In this document: positions 43,585 through 53,683 of the stretch, piece by piece
Numbering within the stretch: position 1 is the stretch's first letter
How the letters are laid out: every line of letters starts with the position of its first letter
NCBI GenBank assembly: GCA_947258815.1
Contig: CAMYJW010000025.1
Coordinates: 59,840-123,839, forward strand
Length of the DNA: 64,000 nt
Direction: 5' to 3'
From: an uncultured Sphingomonadaceae bacterium
GTDB lineage: Bacteria; Pseudomonadota; Alphaproteobacteria; Sphingomonadales; Sphingomonadaceae
Translations under genes and position numbers: made by a program
Notes under the pieces: model-generated
What the model was told of the DNA's origin: nothing
The model's input: the letters and a program-made list of their open reading frames with translations, nothing else
The model's database searches: none

Positions 43585-44079
43585 ATGGAGAGTCTGCTCC
43601 CTGCCGATCTTGTCGCGCTCGCCGGAAAAGTGATCGCGGAAAATGCCGCAAAAGGCCGCACGGTCGCATTGGCCGAAAGCTGCACCGGCGGACTTGTCAG
43701 TGCCGCGCTGACTGAAATTCCGGGCGCGTCCGCGGTTCTGGACAGAAGTTTCATCACCTATTCGAACGACGCCAAACAGGACGTGCTTGGTGTTCAGGGC
43801 GACATTCTCGAAGCGTTCGGCGCTGTTTCCGCAGCGACGGTCTGGGCCATGGCGCAGGGCGCCATCAAACACAGTTCCGCAGATGTCGCCGTCGCGATAA
43901 GCGGTATCGCCGGGCCGGATGGCGGCACAGAGCTGAAACCTGTCGGCACCGTCGTGTTCGCGCGATCCGAACGCGGCAACGAAGATGTCAACGCTGAAGA
44001 ACGATTGATCGAAGGCTCAAACCGATCCGAGATCAGACATCAGGCGGCGCTGGTCGCGCTTGAACTGCTGCTCCCGTAA
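43585..44079 (+). CDS. pncC: CinA C-terminal family nicotinamide-nucleotide amidase
   Basis: The 164-residue protein is the stand-alone CinA C-terminal domain, which deamidates NMN to NaMN in pyridine nucleotide recycling. The signature VALAESCTGGLVSAALTEIPGAS and AISGIAGPDGGT are plain. The ATG at 43585 follows the preceding stop by 5 bases; the upstream extension of the frame lies in the preceding gene. Its last 40 bases overlap, tail to tail, the COQ10-like gene. Confidence 0.9.
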   Translation: MESLLPADLVALAGKVIAENAAKGRTVALAESCTGGLVSAALTEIPGASAVLDRSFITYSNDAKQDVLGVQGDILEAFGAVSAATVWAMAQGAIKHSSADVAVAISGIAGPDGGTELKPVGTVVFARSERGNEDVNAEERLIEGSNRSEIRHQAALVALELLLP

Positions 44080-44501
44080 AGCACGCTCGCCCGCTCTTCA
44101 AACGCGGCGACCATTTTGCGAAACGCCTTGTCGAAATACTGCCCGGCCATCTTTTCAAAAAGCGGGCTGCGAAAGCTGAAATCGACATGAAATTCGATCT
44201 CGCATGATTGCCCGTCAAGCGCCCGGAAATGCCAGGTGTTGTCCAGGTCTTTCAGCGGGCCATCGACATAGTGCACCTCGATCGAACTGGGCCGGCATTT
44301 TTCCACCCGAGAGGTGAACTTTTCGCGCAACGCCTTGAAACCGACCAGCATGTCGGCAACCATTTCCGTCTCACTGTCAGATCGCACCCGCGTGGCTTTG
44401 ACCCATGGCAGAAATTCACCATAGCGCCCCACATCGGCGACCAGATCGAACATCTGCTCAGCGCTGTATGGCAATTTCCGAACTTCGTGAATTCCCGGCA
44501 T
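44040..44501 (-). CDS. COQ10/RatA-like START-domain protein
   Basis: A 153-residue START/polyketide-cyclase fold: HEVRKLPYSAEQMFDLVADVGRYGEFLPW at the N-terminus and FEKMAGQYFDKAFRKMVAAFEERA at the C-terminus. Mitochondrial Coq10 binds ubiquinone and helps its use in respiration; the bacterial relative RatA was named a toxin, but the ubiquinone role is more likely here. It is coupled to lipA, whose stop overlaps its start, and ends with a run of serines. Confidence 0.88.
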   Translation of the reverse strand: MPGIHEVRKLPYSAEQMFDLVADVGRYGEFLPWVKATRVRSDSETEMVADMLVGFKALREKFTSRVEKCRPSSIEVHYVDGPLKDLDNTWHFRALDGQSCEIEFHVDFSFRSPLFEKMAGQYFDKAFRKMVAAFEERASVLYGSSSSSATSAA

Positions 44502-45445
44502 CAGGCTTTCCTGCGCTCCGAATCTCCCGATTTCGCCAGTTGCGCTTCGCGCGCGGTACGCATCTGCCTGAAATCATCGCCCGCGTGATAGCTGGATCGG
44601 GTAAGCGGCGTGGAAGCGACCTGCAAAAACCCTTTTGCTCTGGCAATCGCGCCATAGGCATCGAACGCCTTGGGCGTAACGAATTCCGCAACTTGCGCGT
44701 GCTTTGGCGTGGGCCGCAGATACTGGCCCATCGTCAGAAAATCGACATCGGCACAACGCATGTCGTCCATAACCTGATGAACTTCCAGTCGCTCCTCGCC
44801 CAGCCCCAGCATGATGCCCGACTTGGTGAAGATTGACGGATCGTGGCGCTTCACATCTTCCAGCAGACGAAGCGACGCATAGTAGCGCGCACCGGGACGG
44901 ATCGTGGGGTAAAGCCGCGGGACCGTTTCAAGGTTGTGGTTGTACACATCCGGGCGGACAGCAACGATCGCTTCGATCGCCTGGCGCGCCTTGCCGCGAA
45001 AATCCGGTGTGAGAATCTCGATAGTGGTATCGGGGGTTGTCCTGCGCAGTGCCTCGATCACTTTCACGAACTGGCCCGCGCCGCCATCGGGCAGATCGTC
45101 ACGATCCACCGATGTGATGACAATATGTTCAAGCCCCAGCGTTGCCGCCGCTTCGGCAACATGATCCGGCTCGGCCGTATCCACCTTGCCGGGCATGCCG
45201 GTTTTGACATTGCAGAACGCGCATGCCCGCGTGCAGGTGTCGCCCAGAATCATCACGGTCGCGTGTTTGTTGGTCCAGCATTCGCCGATATTGGGGCACG
45301 CGGCTTCCTCACACACGGTGTTGAGGTTGAGGCGCCGCATAAGCTCACGCGTTTTGCCAAATTCGCTCGATGTCGGCGCACGAACGCGAATCCAGTCCGG
45401 TTTGCGCTGGTGTGTGGGTTTGGGATTGTTCGAAAGCTCGTTCAT
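44501..45445 (-). CDS. lipA: Lipoyl synthase
   Basis: LipA inserts two sulfurs into octanoyl groups on lipoyl domains. The auxiliary cluster cysteines [12 protein letters not shown] and the radical-SAM CxxxCxxC motif in [10 protein letters not shown] are present, and the conserved serine near the C-terminus (RSSYHAG) ligates the auxiliary cluster. The length is 314 residues. Its substrates in this window are the lipoyl domains on E2 (9895) and on E1 beta (60406-61773). Confidence 0.95.
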   Translation of the reverse strand: MNELSNNPKPTHQRKPDWIRVRAPTSSEFGKTRELMRRLNLNTVCEEAACPNIGECWTNKHATVMILGDTCTRACAFCNVKTGMPGKVDTAEPDHVAEAAATLGLEHIVITSVDRDDLPDGGAGQFVKVIEALRRTTPDTTIEILTPDFRGKARQAIEAIVAVRPDVYNHNLETVPRLYPTIRPGARYYASLRLLEDVKRHDPSIFTKSGIMLGLGEERLEVHQVMDDMRCADVDFLTMGQYLRPTPKHAQVAEFVTPKAFDAYGAIARAKGFLQVASTPLTRSSYHAGDDFRQMRTAREAQLAKSGDSERRKA

Positions 45446-45510
45446 TGCTTCCAGATAGGCGCATGATTATGAGCTTGCCAGTGCCAATTGATCCAAACGA
45501 CGGAGCAACG

Positions 45511-46167
45511 ATGTCAGACGATTCCACCCCACAAACACTGGACAGACTAATCGAGGGATACCGCCGGTTTCGCGAAGTGGGATGGAATCCCCATCTCGAA
45601 CGCTGGAAAAGCCTGCGCGAGGGCCAGCAGCCCGAAGTGATGATTATCGCCTGTTCGGACAGCCGCGTCGATCCATCGCAGATATTCGATGTCGCACCCG
45701 GAGAGATATTCGTCGTGCGCAATGTCGCCGCGCTGGTGCCCCCGTTCGAGACAACGCCCGGCCATCACGGTGTTTCGGCTGCGCTGGAATTTGCGGTCCA
45801 GGTTCTCAAAGTGAAGGAAATCATGGTGATGGGCCATGGCATGTGCGGCGGTTGCAAGGCTGCGCTGACACAGGAACTGCACGGAGCCGAGCCGGGCGAA
45901 GGCGGTTTTGTCGCGGACTGGATCGGATTGCTTGATGAAGCGCGCGCGCCCATTGCCGAGGAACTAGGCACGCAAGGCAGGAGCGCCGAGATCGCCATGG
46001 AACAGGCCGCGGTGCGCGTCAGCCTCAGCAACCTGCGAACGTTTCCGTGCGTCCGGCAAAAAACCGAAAATGGCGAACTGAAGCTGCGCGGAGGCTTCTT
46101 CGCGATATCGGACGGTGCTCTCCATCTGTTGGACGAGGAAACCGGCACGTTTTCTCCTGCGGCCTGA
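45511..46167 (+). CDS. Beta-class carbonic anhydrase
   Basis: It interconverts CO2 and bicarbonate. Zinc ligands are Cys48 in ACSDSRVDP, His109 and Cys112 in GHGMCGGC; Asp50 and Arg52 form the active-site pair. The length of 218 residues is typical. The ATG at 45511 has GGAG seven bases upstream and starts before the conserved TLDRLIEGYRRFRE; the frame extends to 45370 through the lipA 5' end without support. Confidence 0.92.
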   Translation: MSDDSTPQTLDRLIEGYRRFREVGWNPHLERWKSLREGQQPEVMIIACSDSRVDPSQIFDVAPGEIFVVRNVAALVPPFETTPGHHGVSAALEFAVQVLKVKEIMVMGHGMCGGCKAALTQELHGAEPGEGGFVADWIGLLDEARAPIAEELGTQGRSAEIAMEQAAVRVSLSNLRTFPCVRQKTENGELKLRGGFFAISDGALHLLDEETGTFSPAA

Positions 46168-46175
46168 AACGGAAA

Positions 46176-46201
46176 GGGGGCGACGGTTTCCCATCGCCCC
46201 C
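46176..46201 (+). terminator. GC-rich hairpin after the carbonic anhydrase gene
   Basis: GGGGGCGA and TCGCCCCC form an 8-bp stem with a 10-base loop, 9 bases after the stop. No T-tract follows, so it may slow RNA decay or act with Rho rather than be an intrinsic terminator. Confidence 0.5.
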
Positions 46202-46216
46202 CAAACCCACCTGTCT

Positions 46217-46234
46217 TAAGACCTTAAGGTCTTA
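46217..46234. repeat. 18-bp perfect palindrome between convergent genes
   Basis: TAAGACCTTAAGGTCTTA is an exact 18-base palindrome between the 3' ends of the carbonic anhydrase gene and the TPR gene. In the minus direction it follows the TPR gene stop by 12 bases. It may be a shared transcription end point or a protein-binding site. Confidence 0.5.
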
Positions 46235-46246
46235 GCCGCCCGGAAA

Positions 46247-47587
46247 TCAGCTTGCGGGTGCGGCTTCCGGTTCGGCCGGAGCAGCTGCGGCGGCCGCCTT
46301 GCTTGTTGCAAAGGCAGACCACAATTTCGCAATGCTCGCGCGCTTGCCGGTCACTTTGGCAAAAGTCTGAAGCGCGGCGTCATATTTGCCGAGATCGACC
46401 TGCGCGATGCCAAGGCGCGTCAGCGCGCGCTGGGTGTTAACACCCGGCCGGGCCAGCGCGATCTGGTAAAGGCTTTCCGCTTTCGCGGCTTCGCCATAGC
46501 TCAGCAATGCATCGGCAGCACCGGAAACGGTGGCTTCCGACGCGCTTGCCTTGCGCGCATCCCGCTCATAACCCGGCAGCGAGGCCTTATCGCCTGCAAG
46601 GCGGCCGCTCGCCTGTTGTTTGGCATCGGCAACAAACGGATCGGACGCGCTCAGCATACCGGACGCAAGCCCCGAATTGATCGCTTCCATCACTTCTCCG
46701 GGCAGTCTGCGCGGATCGGCTGCCTGAATGTATTCAACGTAGTCGCGCGTTTCGACATAGCTGTTGGTACGCGCCATAAGCCGCATGACATCAAGTGTTT
46801 CCTGCGAACCATAGCCACCGAGCACGCGCAAAATAGTTGCGGCGACGCCCACGTTCTTGGGATCGGGATAGTCGGTGATCAGCATCGAACCGATGTCCGC
46901 CGCATCGTTCAGGCTCTGCGCCTTGAAAGCAGATGCCAGTCCGCGACGATACCACGATTCGGGTGCAACAGTGCCCGATGCCTTGGCGTTGGTCAGTGCG
47001 GATTTCACAATCGCAAGACCCTTGGTCGCCTGATTGTCGGAAATATAGGATTCGGCCAGCAGCATTTCGGTATTGTCGGCCGTATAGCCGGAATCGACCG
47101 CTATCTGCAGGTAATGGCGCGCGTCGGCGTAGTCCTTAGCCTGATAGGCAAGCTGGCCCGCGATTGAATTGAAGCGCGGCGCCGATGCGGGATCGGACTT
47201 TCCGCTTTGCAACATGCTCTTGATCCCGCGGCGTTGCAGGGCCGGGTCTTTCAGTTTACCGCCCAGCGAAACCGCCAGAGAACCGGCAAGAAACCGATCA
47301 TCTTCCACTTCGATAGCCCCATAGGCCTGTTCAAGCAGATTCCTGGCTTCCGCCGATGCTGCGGCATCGGTGCCATCAAGTGCGTTGACTGCCTTCTGAA
47401 CCGGACCGGCGACTGCGACGAAACCCTTCGAAAACTTAAGCTTTGGGGCCTTGCTTTTCTTCTTTTTGGCAGCCATCGCCGGGCTGGAAGCCACGGTTGA
47501 ACCGGCAACCACGCCCATAGCAAGCGCAAGCCCCAATGCGGCGCGCGAAACCGAGCGACCATGTTTCGAAAATCCTGAAAGGACCAT
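46247..47587 (-). CDS. Exported TPR-repeat protein, 446 aa
   Basis: A long signal peptide (about residues 1-39, ending SPAMAA) is followed by a Lys-rich stretch KKKKSKAPK and mostly helical tetratricopeptide-like repeats (for example LAYQAKDYADARHYLQIAVDSG and RALTRLGIAQVDLGKYDAALQTFAKV). The C-terminus is Ala/Pro-rich. TPR proteins serve as scaffolds for protein contacts; the partners are unknown. It is divergent from gyrA. Confidence 0.82.
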   Translation of the reverse strand: MVLSGFSKHGRSVSRAALGLALAMGVVAGSTVASSPAMAAKKKKSKAPKLKFSKGFVAVAGPVQKAVNALDGTDAAASAEARNLLEQAYGAIEVEDDRFLAGSLAVSLGGKLKDPALQRRGIKSMLQSGKSDPASAPRFNSIAGQLAYQAKDYADARHYLQIAVDSGYTADNTEMLLAESYISDNQATKGLAIVKSALTNAKASGTVAPESWYRRGLASAFKAQSLNDAADIGSMLITDYPDPKNVGVAATILRVLGGYGSQETLDVMRLMARTNSYVETRDYVEYIQAADPRRLPGEVMEAINSGLASGMLSASDPFVADAKQQASGRLAGDKASLPGYERDARKASASEATVSGAADALLSYGEAAKAESLYQIALARPGVNTQRALTRLGIAQVDLGKYDAALQTFAKVTGKRASIAKLWSAFATSKAAAAAAPAEPEAAPAS

Positions 47588-47668
47588 TACGACGTTCTCC
47601 TCAACTTAATTTTGCGACTCACGCATCCCCTGCAATCTTCGCCGCTCTGAAACATTCTGCCACGCTAC

Positions 47669-47684
47669 TGACGATCAATCGTCA
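47669..47684. promoter_or_regulatory. Inverted repeat between the TPR gene and gyrA
   Basis: TGACGAT-CA-ATCGTCA has two perfect 7-base arms. It lies 81 bases upstream of the TPR gene and about 190 bases before gyrA, in a 289-base divergent promoter region that otherwise shows no gene. It could be an operator. Confidence 0.35.
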
Positions 47685-47876
47685 TGTTGGCAACACCCGA
47701 GGTGATAGCCGAACACGGCTGAACCGGGATTGAATGCGCAATTTCCCCGATTCTCGCAAATGTGGAAAACCGCTGCTTTCAAGGCGTTGAAGCACGCCAA
47801 CCCGCTGGCATTCGATAGTCGCATGACCTAAGGTAAATTTCACAATCTCCCTGATAACAATGAACGAAAAAACAGC

Positions 47877-50726
47877 GTGAGCGAAGACACCGAAATTCTC
47901 GATCCTCCGGGCCCTGAGGGCAACTACGGCCACGTCGACATCGTCGACGAAATGAAGACCAGTTACCTCGATTACGCGATGAGCGTGATCGTGTCCCGCG
48001 CGCTGCCCGATGTGCGCGATGGTCTGAAACCTGTTCACCGGCGCATCCTGTATGCCAGTCAGGAAGGCGGCTTTGTCGCCGGGCGGCCTTATCGCAAATC
48101 GGCCAAGATCGTCGGCGACGTGATGGGCAACTATCACCCGCACGGCGACAGCGCGATTTACGATGCCCTCGCGCGCATGACGCAGGACTGGTCGATGCGC
48201 CTGCCGCTGGTCGATGGTCAGGGCAACTTCGGGTCCATGGATCCCGATCCGCCCGCTTCGATGCGTTACACCGAAGCGCGGCTCGCCAAAGTTGCAAACA
48301 GCCTGCTGGACGATCTCGACAAGGACACGGTCGATTTTCAGGATAACTATGATGGTTCGCGCAGCGAGCCGCAGGTTCTTCCGGCCCGGTTCCCCAACCT
48401 GCTGGTAAACGGCGCGGGCGGTATTGCGGTGGGCATGGCCACCAATATCCCGCCACACAACCTTGGCGAAGTGATCGACGGTTGTCTGGCGATGATGGAC
48501 AATCCGGCCATCACCACCGAAGAACTGTTCGAAATCATTCCCGGCCCCGATTTCCCGACCGCGCCGCTGATCCTTGGCACATCGGGCGCGAGGGCAGCCT
48601 ATATGACGGGGCGCGGCTCGGTGCTTATGCGTTGCCGCCATGAGATTGAGGAAGGCCGGGGCGATCGTCAGTCAATCGTGCTCACGTCCATTCCCTTTCA
48701 GGTCGGCAAATCGAACCTGGTTGAGAAAATCGCGGAAGCGGCGAAAGACAAACGCATCGAAGGCGTTGCCGATATCCGAGACGAATCGAATCGCGAAGGC
48801 GTGCGCGTTGTCGTCGATCTCAAGCGCGATGCCACGGCGGAAGTTGTGCTCAATCAGCTCTGGCGCCATACGCCTGCGCAATCGAGCTTTCCGGCCAACA
48901 TGCTGGCCATTCGCGGCGGCCGGCCTGAAACGCTTGCCCTGCGCGATATCATTCAGGCCTTCATCTCGTTTCGCGAAGAGGTCATCACCCGGCGCACCAA
49001 GTTTGAACTGAACAAGGCGCGTGACCGGGCCCATATCCTGCTTGGTCTGGTTGTTGCGGTTTCCAACCTCGATGAAGTGGTCGCGATCATTCGCGGGTCT
49101 TCAAACCCCGCCGATGCTCGCGCAAAACTTCTCGCACGCGAATGGCCAATCGGCGAAATCGCGCCTTATATCCGCCTCGTCGAAGCGATTGAGGAAGGCG
49201 ACGAGGATCTGGCCGGCGGGAAGTACACGCTTTCCGAAGTGCAGGTGAAAGCGCTGCTCGATCTCAGGCTGCACCGCCTGACCGCGCTTGGCCGCGATGA
49301 GATCGGTGACGAGCTTAAAGAGCTTGCCATTGCGATCGAGGAATACCTTTCCATTCTCGCGGATCGTGTGAAGCTTTATGGCGTCATGCGCGAAGAGCTG
49401 GTGGAAGTGCGCGCAGCGTTCGCAACCCCGCGCGTATCCGAAATTACCGCCGCGATTGACGGGATCGACGATGAAGACCTGATCGAGCGAGACGATATGG
49501 TCGTCACCGTCACCATGGACGGATATATCAAACGCACACCGCTTTCGACCTTCCGCGCACAGCATCGCGGAGGAAAAGGGCGCGCCGGAATGGCGACCAA
49601 GGAAGAAGACGCGATCAGTTCGATGTTCGTGACCAGCACGCACAACCCGGTGCTGTTCTTCTCAACCGCGGGCAAGGTATACCGCCTCAAGGTGTGGAAA
49701 CTTCCCGAAGGCGGGCCAACCACGCGCGGACGCCCCATTGTCAACCTGTTGCCCTCGCTGGAAGACGGCGAAACCATCGCCACGGTGCTTCCCCTTCCCG
49801 AAGACGAGGAAACATGGGGCGCGCTCAACGTCGTATTCGCGACCGCCAAGGGCAATGTCCGGCGCAACAGCATGGATGCGTTCACCAACATTCCCTCGAA
49901 CGGCAAGTTTGCCATGCGGTTTGACGATGATGCGGATGACCGCCTGATCGGCGTTGCCCTGCTCGATGCAACAGACGACGTTTTGCTGGCATCGCGCGCG
50001 GGCAAGGCCATCCGGTTTGCCGGCGACGATGTGCGCGAATTCCGCAGTCGCACGTCAACCGGCGTGCGTGGGATGAACCTGAAGAAAGACGATGAAGTCG
50101 TCTCGCTTTCGATCCTCCACCGGGTCGGAACCGAACCGGAAGAGCGCGAGGAATTCCTTAAATTCGCGCCATGGAAAGCCGATAAGGAAGGCGAACCGGC
50201 ATTGTCCGACGAACGGTTTGCGCAAATGGTTGAGAAAGAACAGTATATTCTCACCGTCTGCGCCAACGGCTATGGCAAGGTGTCGTCCGCCTATGAATAT
50301 CGCCGGATCGGCAGAGGCGGACAGGGCCTTATCAATATCGACAACATCAAGCGCAACGGACCGGTTGTTGCCAGCTTCCCGGTTCATCATGGCGAACAGC
50401 TGATGCTGGTGACCGATCAGGCAAAACTGATCCGCCTGCCGCTTGATCTGCGCCATCTGGCCGATGATCCCGAAACAGAGGACAAGGCTTTCCGCATTAT
50501 CGGTCGCGGTTCGGCGGGTGTTCGTCTGTTCGATGTCGCTGAAGGTGAAACAATCGTCAGCGCCGTGCGGATCGACGATACGGCCGATCCCGAGAACGAA
50601 GCGGAAAATGCGATTGTTGAGGAAATGGTCGGTCGAGGCACCGGGGAAACGCAGCCCGAAACAACGCCCGATCGCGATAATCCCACACCAACAGAACCCG
50701 GCGGCGATGCAGAAGGCGACGCGTGA
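47877..50726 (+). CDS. gyrA: DNA gyrase subunit A
   Basis: GyrA breaks and rejoins DNA to introduce negative supercoils with GyrB. The catalytic Tyr131 is in MRYTEARL. The quinolone-determining region reads [12 protein letters not shown] with Ser92 and Asp96, the drug-sensitive residues. The GyrA-box equivalent QHRGGKG is in the C-terminal beta-pinwheel domain. The acidic tail is rich in Asp, Glu and Pro. The length is 949 residues. The start is GTG at 47877. Its stop overlaps the DUF952 gene as GTGA. Confidence 0.96.
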   Translation: MSEDTEILDPPGPEGNYGHVDIVDEMKTSYLDYAMSVIVSRALPDVRDGLKPVHRRILYASQEGGFVAGRPYRKSAKIVGDVMGNYHPHGDSAIYDALARMTQDWSMRLPLVDGQGNFGSMDPDPPASMRYTEARLAKVANSLLDDLDKDTVDFQDNYDGSRSEPQVLPARFPNLLVNGAGGIAVGMATNIPPHNLGEVIDGCLAMMDNPAITTEELFEIIPGPDFPTAPLILGTSGARAAYMTGRGSVLMRCRHEIEEGRGDRQSIVLTSIPFQVGKSNLVEKIAEAAKDKRIEGVADIRDESNREGVRVVVDLKRDATAEVVLNQLWRHTPAQSSFPANMLAIRGGRPETLALRDIIQAFISFREEVITRRTKFELNKARDRAHILLGLVVAVSNLDEVVAIIRGSSNPADARAKLLAREWPIGEIAPYIRLVEAIEEGDEDLAGGKYTLSEVQVKALLDLRLHRLTALGRDEIGDELKELAIAIEEYLSILADRVKLYGVMREELVEVRAAFATPRVSEITAAIDGIDDEDLIERDDMVVTVTMDGYIKRTPLSTFRAQHRGGKGRAGMATKEEDAISSMFVTSTHNPVLFFSTAGKVYRLKVWKLPEGGPTTRGRPIVNLLPSLEDGETIATVLPLPEDEETWGALNVVFATAKGNVRRNSMDAFTNIPSNGKFAMRFDDDADDRLIGVALLDATDDVLLASRAGKAIRFAGDDVREFRSRTSTGVRGMNLKKDDEVVSLSILHRVGTEPEEREEFLKFAPWKADKEGEPALSDERFAQMVEKEQYILTVCANGYGKVSSAYEYRRIGRGGQGLINIDNIKRNGPVVASFPVHHGEQLMLVTDQAKLIRLPLDLRHLADDPETEDKAFRIIGRGSAGVRLFDVAEGETIVSAVRIDDTADPENEAENAIVEEMVGRGTGETQPETTPDRDNPTPTEPGGDAEGDA

Positions 50727-51076
50727 GCGGCACCGAAAGCACCGCCTACAAAGTGCTGACATCCTCGCAGCATGATACGTTGCAGCGAGACAAGGTGTTC
50801 GATGGCGCGCCGGTCGACCTGGCCGATGGCTTCATTCACCTGTCGACCGCGTCGCAGCTTGCCGAAACGCTGGACAAGCACTTCGCAGACCAGTCCGGCC
50901 TGTTCATCGCGGCTGTCGATCTGGAACGCCTTGGCGAGACGGTGAAATGGGAAATCTCACGCGGGGGCCAGCAATTTCCGCACGTTTACGGCCCGCTTCC
51001 GCTTTGCGCGATTACCCGAGTTTTCGCGCTTGAACACGATCAGGACGGAACGCCGGACTTATCCGTGCTCAGCTGA
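50723..51076 (+). CDS. DUF952 family protein
   Basis: The 117-residue protein shows the DUF952 pattern: YKVLTSSQHD, VDLADGFIHLSTASQL, LDLERLG-like segments and FPHVYGPLPLCAI. The family is related by fold to ADP-ribosyl-handling or glutathione-like small proteins but has no proven role. GTG start, translationally coupled to gyrA. It converges with the next gene, overlapping it by 18 bases. Confidence 0.82.
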   Translation: MSGTESTAYKVLTSSQHDTLQRDKVFDGAPVDLADGFIHLSTASQLAETLDKHFADQSGLFIAAVDLERLGETVKWEISRGGQQFPHVYGPLPLCAITRVFALEHDQDGTPDLSVLS

Positions 51077-51724
51077 GAACCGCCGTAAAGTCTGGATCAC
51101 CCCGGTGCAGATCAGAAAATGCCCAAGGTAATAGAGCGGCCACCCCGCCAACCCCGGCCAATCGCTGTTGAGCAGCGGCCCTGCCCTTGCGATGGTGATA
51201 ATCCCCGCTGCAACAACCAGCAGCGCGCCAAGCCCGACACGATATCGCGGAAACCGGCTTGCCCATGCACTTGCCGCCATTGCGCCCAACGCCAGCCCGA
51301 AGATCCCGAATGTGAGCGCGTCGGTTCGCTCAACCGGCAGACGCCAGCAGATCAGCGGTGTCAGCAGTAACAACGCGACAGCAGCCGCCTTTTGCGTGGA
51401 TTCAAGGTTTTCGCGCCGATATTTTACAAACAGCCCGATCCCCAGGGCCAAAGCCAGAACCAGAATGACCGATCCGATGTAGAAATCCAGTTCGACGGCG
51501 ACAACGCCCAGCCCCGAAAGCCCCATAAATCCGGCAACAGACCGCGCATCACCGCCTGAATGGCGCAACAACGCATACACCGTGAGAAGAACCAGCGATG
51601 CGGCTTGAATGAGAAAAAGATAGACACCCGGAAAGGTCGCATCTTTGAGCAGATAATACGCAAACGCGGCAATCAGGCTGGCCAGCAGCCAGGGCCGTCT
51701 TTCCAGCAAGGCACGTTTTGGCAT
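51059..51724 (-). CDS. Multi-pass membrane protein, YhhN/lysoplasmalogenase-like
   Basis: The 221-residue protein has seven to eight hydrophobic segments. Its layout (LLKDATFPG, then ALLRH, RFPRYRVGLGALL and a terminal LYYLGHFLICTGVIQTLR) resembles the YhhN family, whose vertebrate members cleave lysoplasmalogen ether lipids. Acidic residues I would expect in two of the helices are absent (GLSGLGVVAVE, VAAGIITIARAG), so hydrolase activity is doubtful. The family call is tentative; "integral membrane protein" is the safe description. Confidence 0.55.
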   Translation of the reverse strand: MPKRALLERRPWLLASLIAAFAYYLLKDATFPGVYLFLIQAASLVLLTVYALLRHSGGDARSVAGFMGLSGLGVVAVELDFYIGSVILVLALALGIGLFVKYRRENLESTQKAAAVALLLLTPLICWRLPVERTDALTFGIFGLALGAMAASAWASRFPRYRVGLGALLVVAAGIITIARAGPLLNSDWPGLAGWPLYYLGHFLICTGVIQTLRRFSAEHG

Positions 51725-51801
51725 CGGTTACTCTCTCAATCCGCCGCGCCGGAATCAGCTAACGCTTGTCCTTGTTACCGCACAAGCGTTAGGCGATCCT
51801 T

Positions 51802-53145
51802 ATGACTCATCAAGTTCATATCATCGGTGGCGGACTGGCCGGAAGCGAAGCGGCGTGGCAGCTTGCAAAACGGGGTATTTCGGTGCGTTTATCGGAAATG
51901 CGCGGTGCGCCTGCGGAAAACGGCGGCGAGCGCAGCCCGGCGCATCAGACCGATGGACTGGCCGAACTTGTGTGCTCCAACAGCTTCCGGTCGGATGACG
52001 ACACGAAAAACGCGGTCGGCTTGCTGCATCACGAAATGCGGATGTGCGATTCGCTGGTGATGGCGGCGGCGGAAAAAGCCAAGGTTCCGGCGGGATCGGC
52101 GCTGGCCGTTGATCGCGACGTATTCTCCGCCGAGGTTGAAAAGGCGCTGGCCGCCCTTCCCTCTCTGGAAATCGTGCGCGAACGGGTTGATCGCCTGCCC
52201 AGCGATGGCCTGACGATTGTGGCAACCGGGCCTTTGACCGCCGAAGCACTGGCGGGCAGCATCGGCGAGGCAACCGGCGCGCAGGCGCTGGCGTTCTTCG
52301 ATGCGATCGCACCGATCGTCTATCGCGAAACGATCGACATGGACATTTGCTGGATGGCATCGCGCTGGGACAAGGGCGATACCAAGGATTACATCAATTG
52401 CCCGATGGACAAGGAGCAATACCTTGCCTTTCACGCGGGCCTGATTTCGGGCGAGAAAACATCGTTCAAGCAGTGGGAAGAAAACACGTCCTATTTTGAA
52501 GGGTGCATGCCCATCGAAGTGATGGCCGCGCGCGGCGAAGACACGCTGCGCTATGGCCCGATGAAGCCGGTCGGGCTGGACAACCCGCGCACCGGGCGCT
52601 GGCCTTATGCAGTGGTGCAGCTTCGCCAGGACAACAAGTCCGGTTCAATCTGGAACATGGTCGGCTTTCAGACCAAACTTAAACATGCCGAACAGGTCCG
52701 CCTGTTCAGGACTATTCCGGGGCTTGAAAAGGCCGAATTTGCGCGTCTTGGCGGCCTGCATCGCAACACGTTCATCAATTCACCAGCCGTGCTGGACCGG
52801 CAATTGCGGCTGAAAAGCGCGCCCCATGTGCGTTTCGCCGGGCAAATCACCGGCTGTGAAGGCTATGTTGAAAGCGCGGCCATTGGCCTTTTAACGGGCC
52901 TTATGACTGCGGCGGAGCTGACCGGAAGCGATTGGCTGGCACCGCCCCGGACGACCGCGACGGGCGCGCTGCTCTCGCATATTACCGGCGACGCGGAGGC
53001 TGCGAGCTTTCAGCCGATGAATGTCAATTTCGGGCTGTTTCCGCCTCTGCATGACGTCAAAAAGAAGCAGCGCAAGGAAGCCTATACGTCGCGCGCGAAG
53101 GAAGATCTTGAAGGGTGGCGCGCTTCGTTAACAGCCGCCGCATAA
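51802..53145 (+). CDS. trmFO: Folate-dependent tRNA U54 methyltransferase TrmFO
   Basis: TrmFO makes 5-methyluridine at tRNA position 54 using methylenetetrahydrofolate and FADH2. The N-terminal FAD motif [13 protein letters not shown], the block [11 protein letters not shown] with the catalytic Cys, [13 protein letters not shown] and [17 protein letters not shown] are all typical. The length of 447 residues is normal. It is distinct from the SAM-dependent TrmA. Confidence 0.95.
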   Translation: MTHQVHIIGGGLAGSEAAWQLAKRGISVRLSEMRGAPAENGGERSPAHQTDGLAELVCSNSFRSDDDTKNAVGLLHHEMRMCDSLVMAAAEKAKVPAGSALAVDRDVFSAEVEKALAALPSLEIVRERVDRLPSDGLTIVATGPLTAEALAGSIGEATGAQALAFFDAIAPIVYRETIDMDICWMASRWDKGDTKDYINCPMDKEQYLAFHAGLISGEKTSFKQWEENTSYFEGCMPIEVMAARGEDTLRYGPMKPVGLDNPRTGRWPYAVVQLRQDNKSGSIWNMVGFQTKLKHAEQVRLFRTIPGLEKAEFARLGGLHRNTFINSPAVLDRQLRLKSAPHVRFAGQITGCEGYVESAAIGLLTGLMTAAELTGSDWLAPPRTTATGALLSHITGDAEAASFQPMNVNFGLFPPLHDVKKKQRKEAYTSRAKEDLEGWRASLTAAA

Positions 53146-53160
53146 GCGATCGGTTGCGGA

Positions 53161-53646
53161 TCAGCACCGGCACGCCGGCTTTTTTGCCTTTTTGGGCCGG
53201 GTCGTCAGAAATTCCTTTGGCGACAGTTCCAGATCGTCATTGGCATCGGCCTTGCGAAATTTGTCCGCGGTGCCGGCCGCCCATTCTTCAAATGTCAGCA
53301 GATTGTTGCCATCCTTGTCGAGCTTGCGGAACGCGTTTGTTCGGGTGGAAAGCATTTCATTGCGGGTGATCCGGCCATCGCGATCGCGATCATAGCGTCC
53401 GAACCGCCTCTGTTCGCGCGTAAGCTCTGTCGCTTCCGGCGGTGACGGGCCTTTCAGTCCGGTTACGTCGGCAGTGGGAAGCGCGTCGGCGTCGGCATCC
53501 GCATCGCTCTCCTGTTCTTCGGCAAGCGAATCCTCAAGTTCCGGCGGAGGCAGCCCTTCCTCAACCTGTGCCCTTCCCTGCAGCCAGAACAGGCCAACGG
53601 AAACAAAAAGCAGTGCGCCCAGCGCGCCAAGCAATGTGCGATTCAT
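53161..53646 (-). CDS. EF-hand protein with N-terminal anchor, 161 aa
   Basis: An N-terminal hydrophobic segment (LGALGALLFVSVGLFWLQG) serves as signal or anchor, then an acidic linker rich in Asp/Glu. Three EF-hand-like loops follow: DRDRDGRITRNE, DKDGNNLLTFEE and DANDDLELSPKE, each with the Dx[DN]x[DN]G-like calcium pattern. The protein ends in a basic cysteine-containing tail. It probably binds calcium outside the cytoplasm. Start 53646 is chosen because it begins the signal segment. Confidence 0.8.
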   Translation of the reverse strand: MNRTLLGALGALLFVSVGLFWLQGRAQVEEGLPPPELEDSLAEEQESDADADADALPTADVTGLKGPSPPEATELTREQRRFGRYDRDRDGRITRNEMLSTRTNAFRKLDKDGNNLLTFEEWAAGTADKFRKADANDDLELSPKEFLTTRPKKAKKPACRC

Positions 53647-53683
53647 CGGGCACCCCATCTTTCGATGGTTGAGTAGCAGCCGA

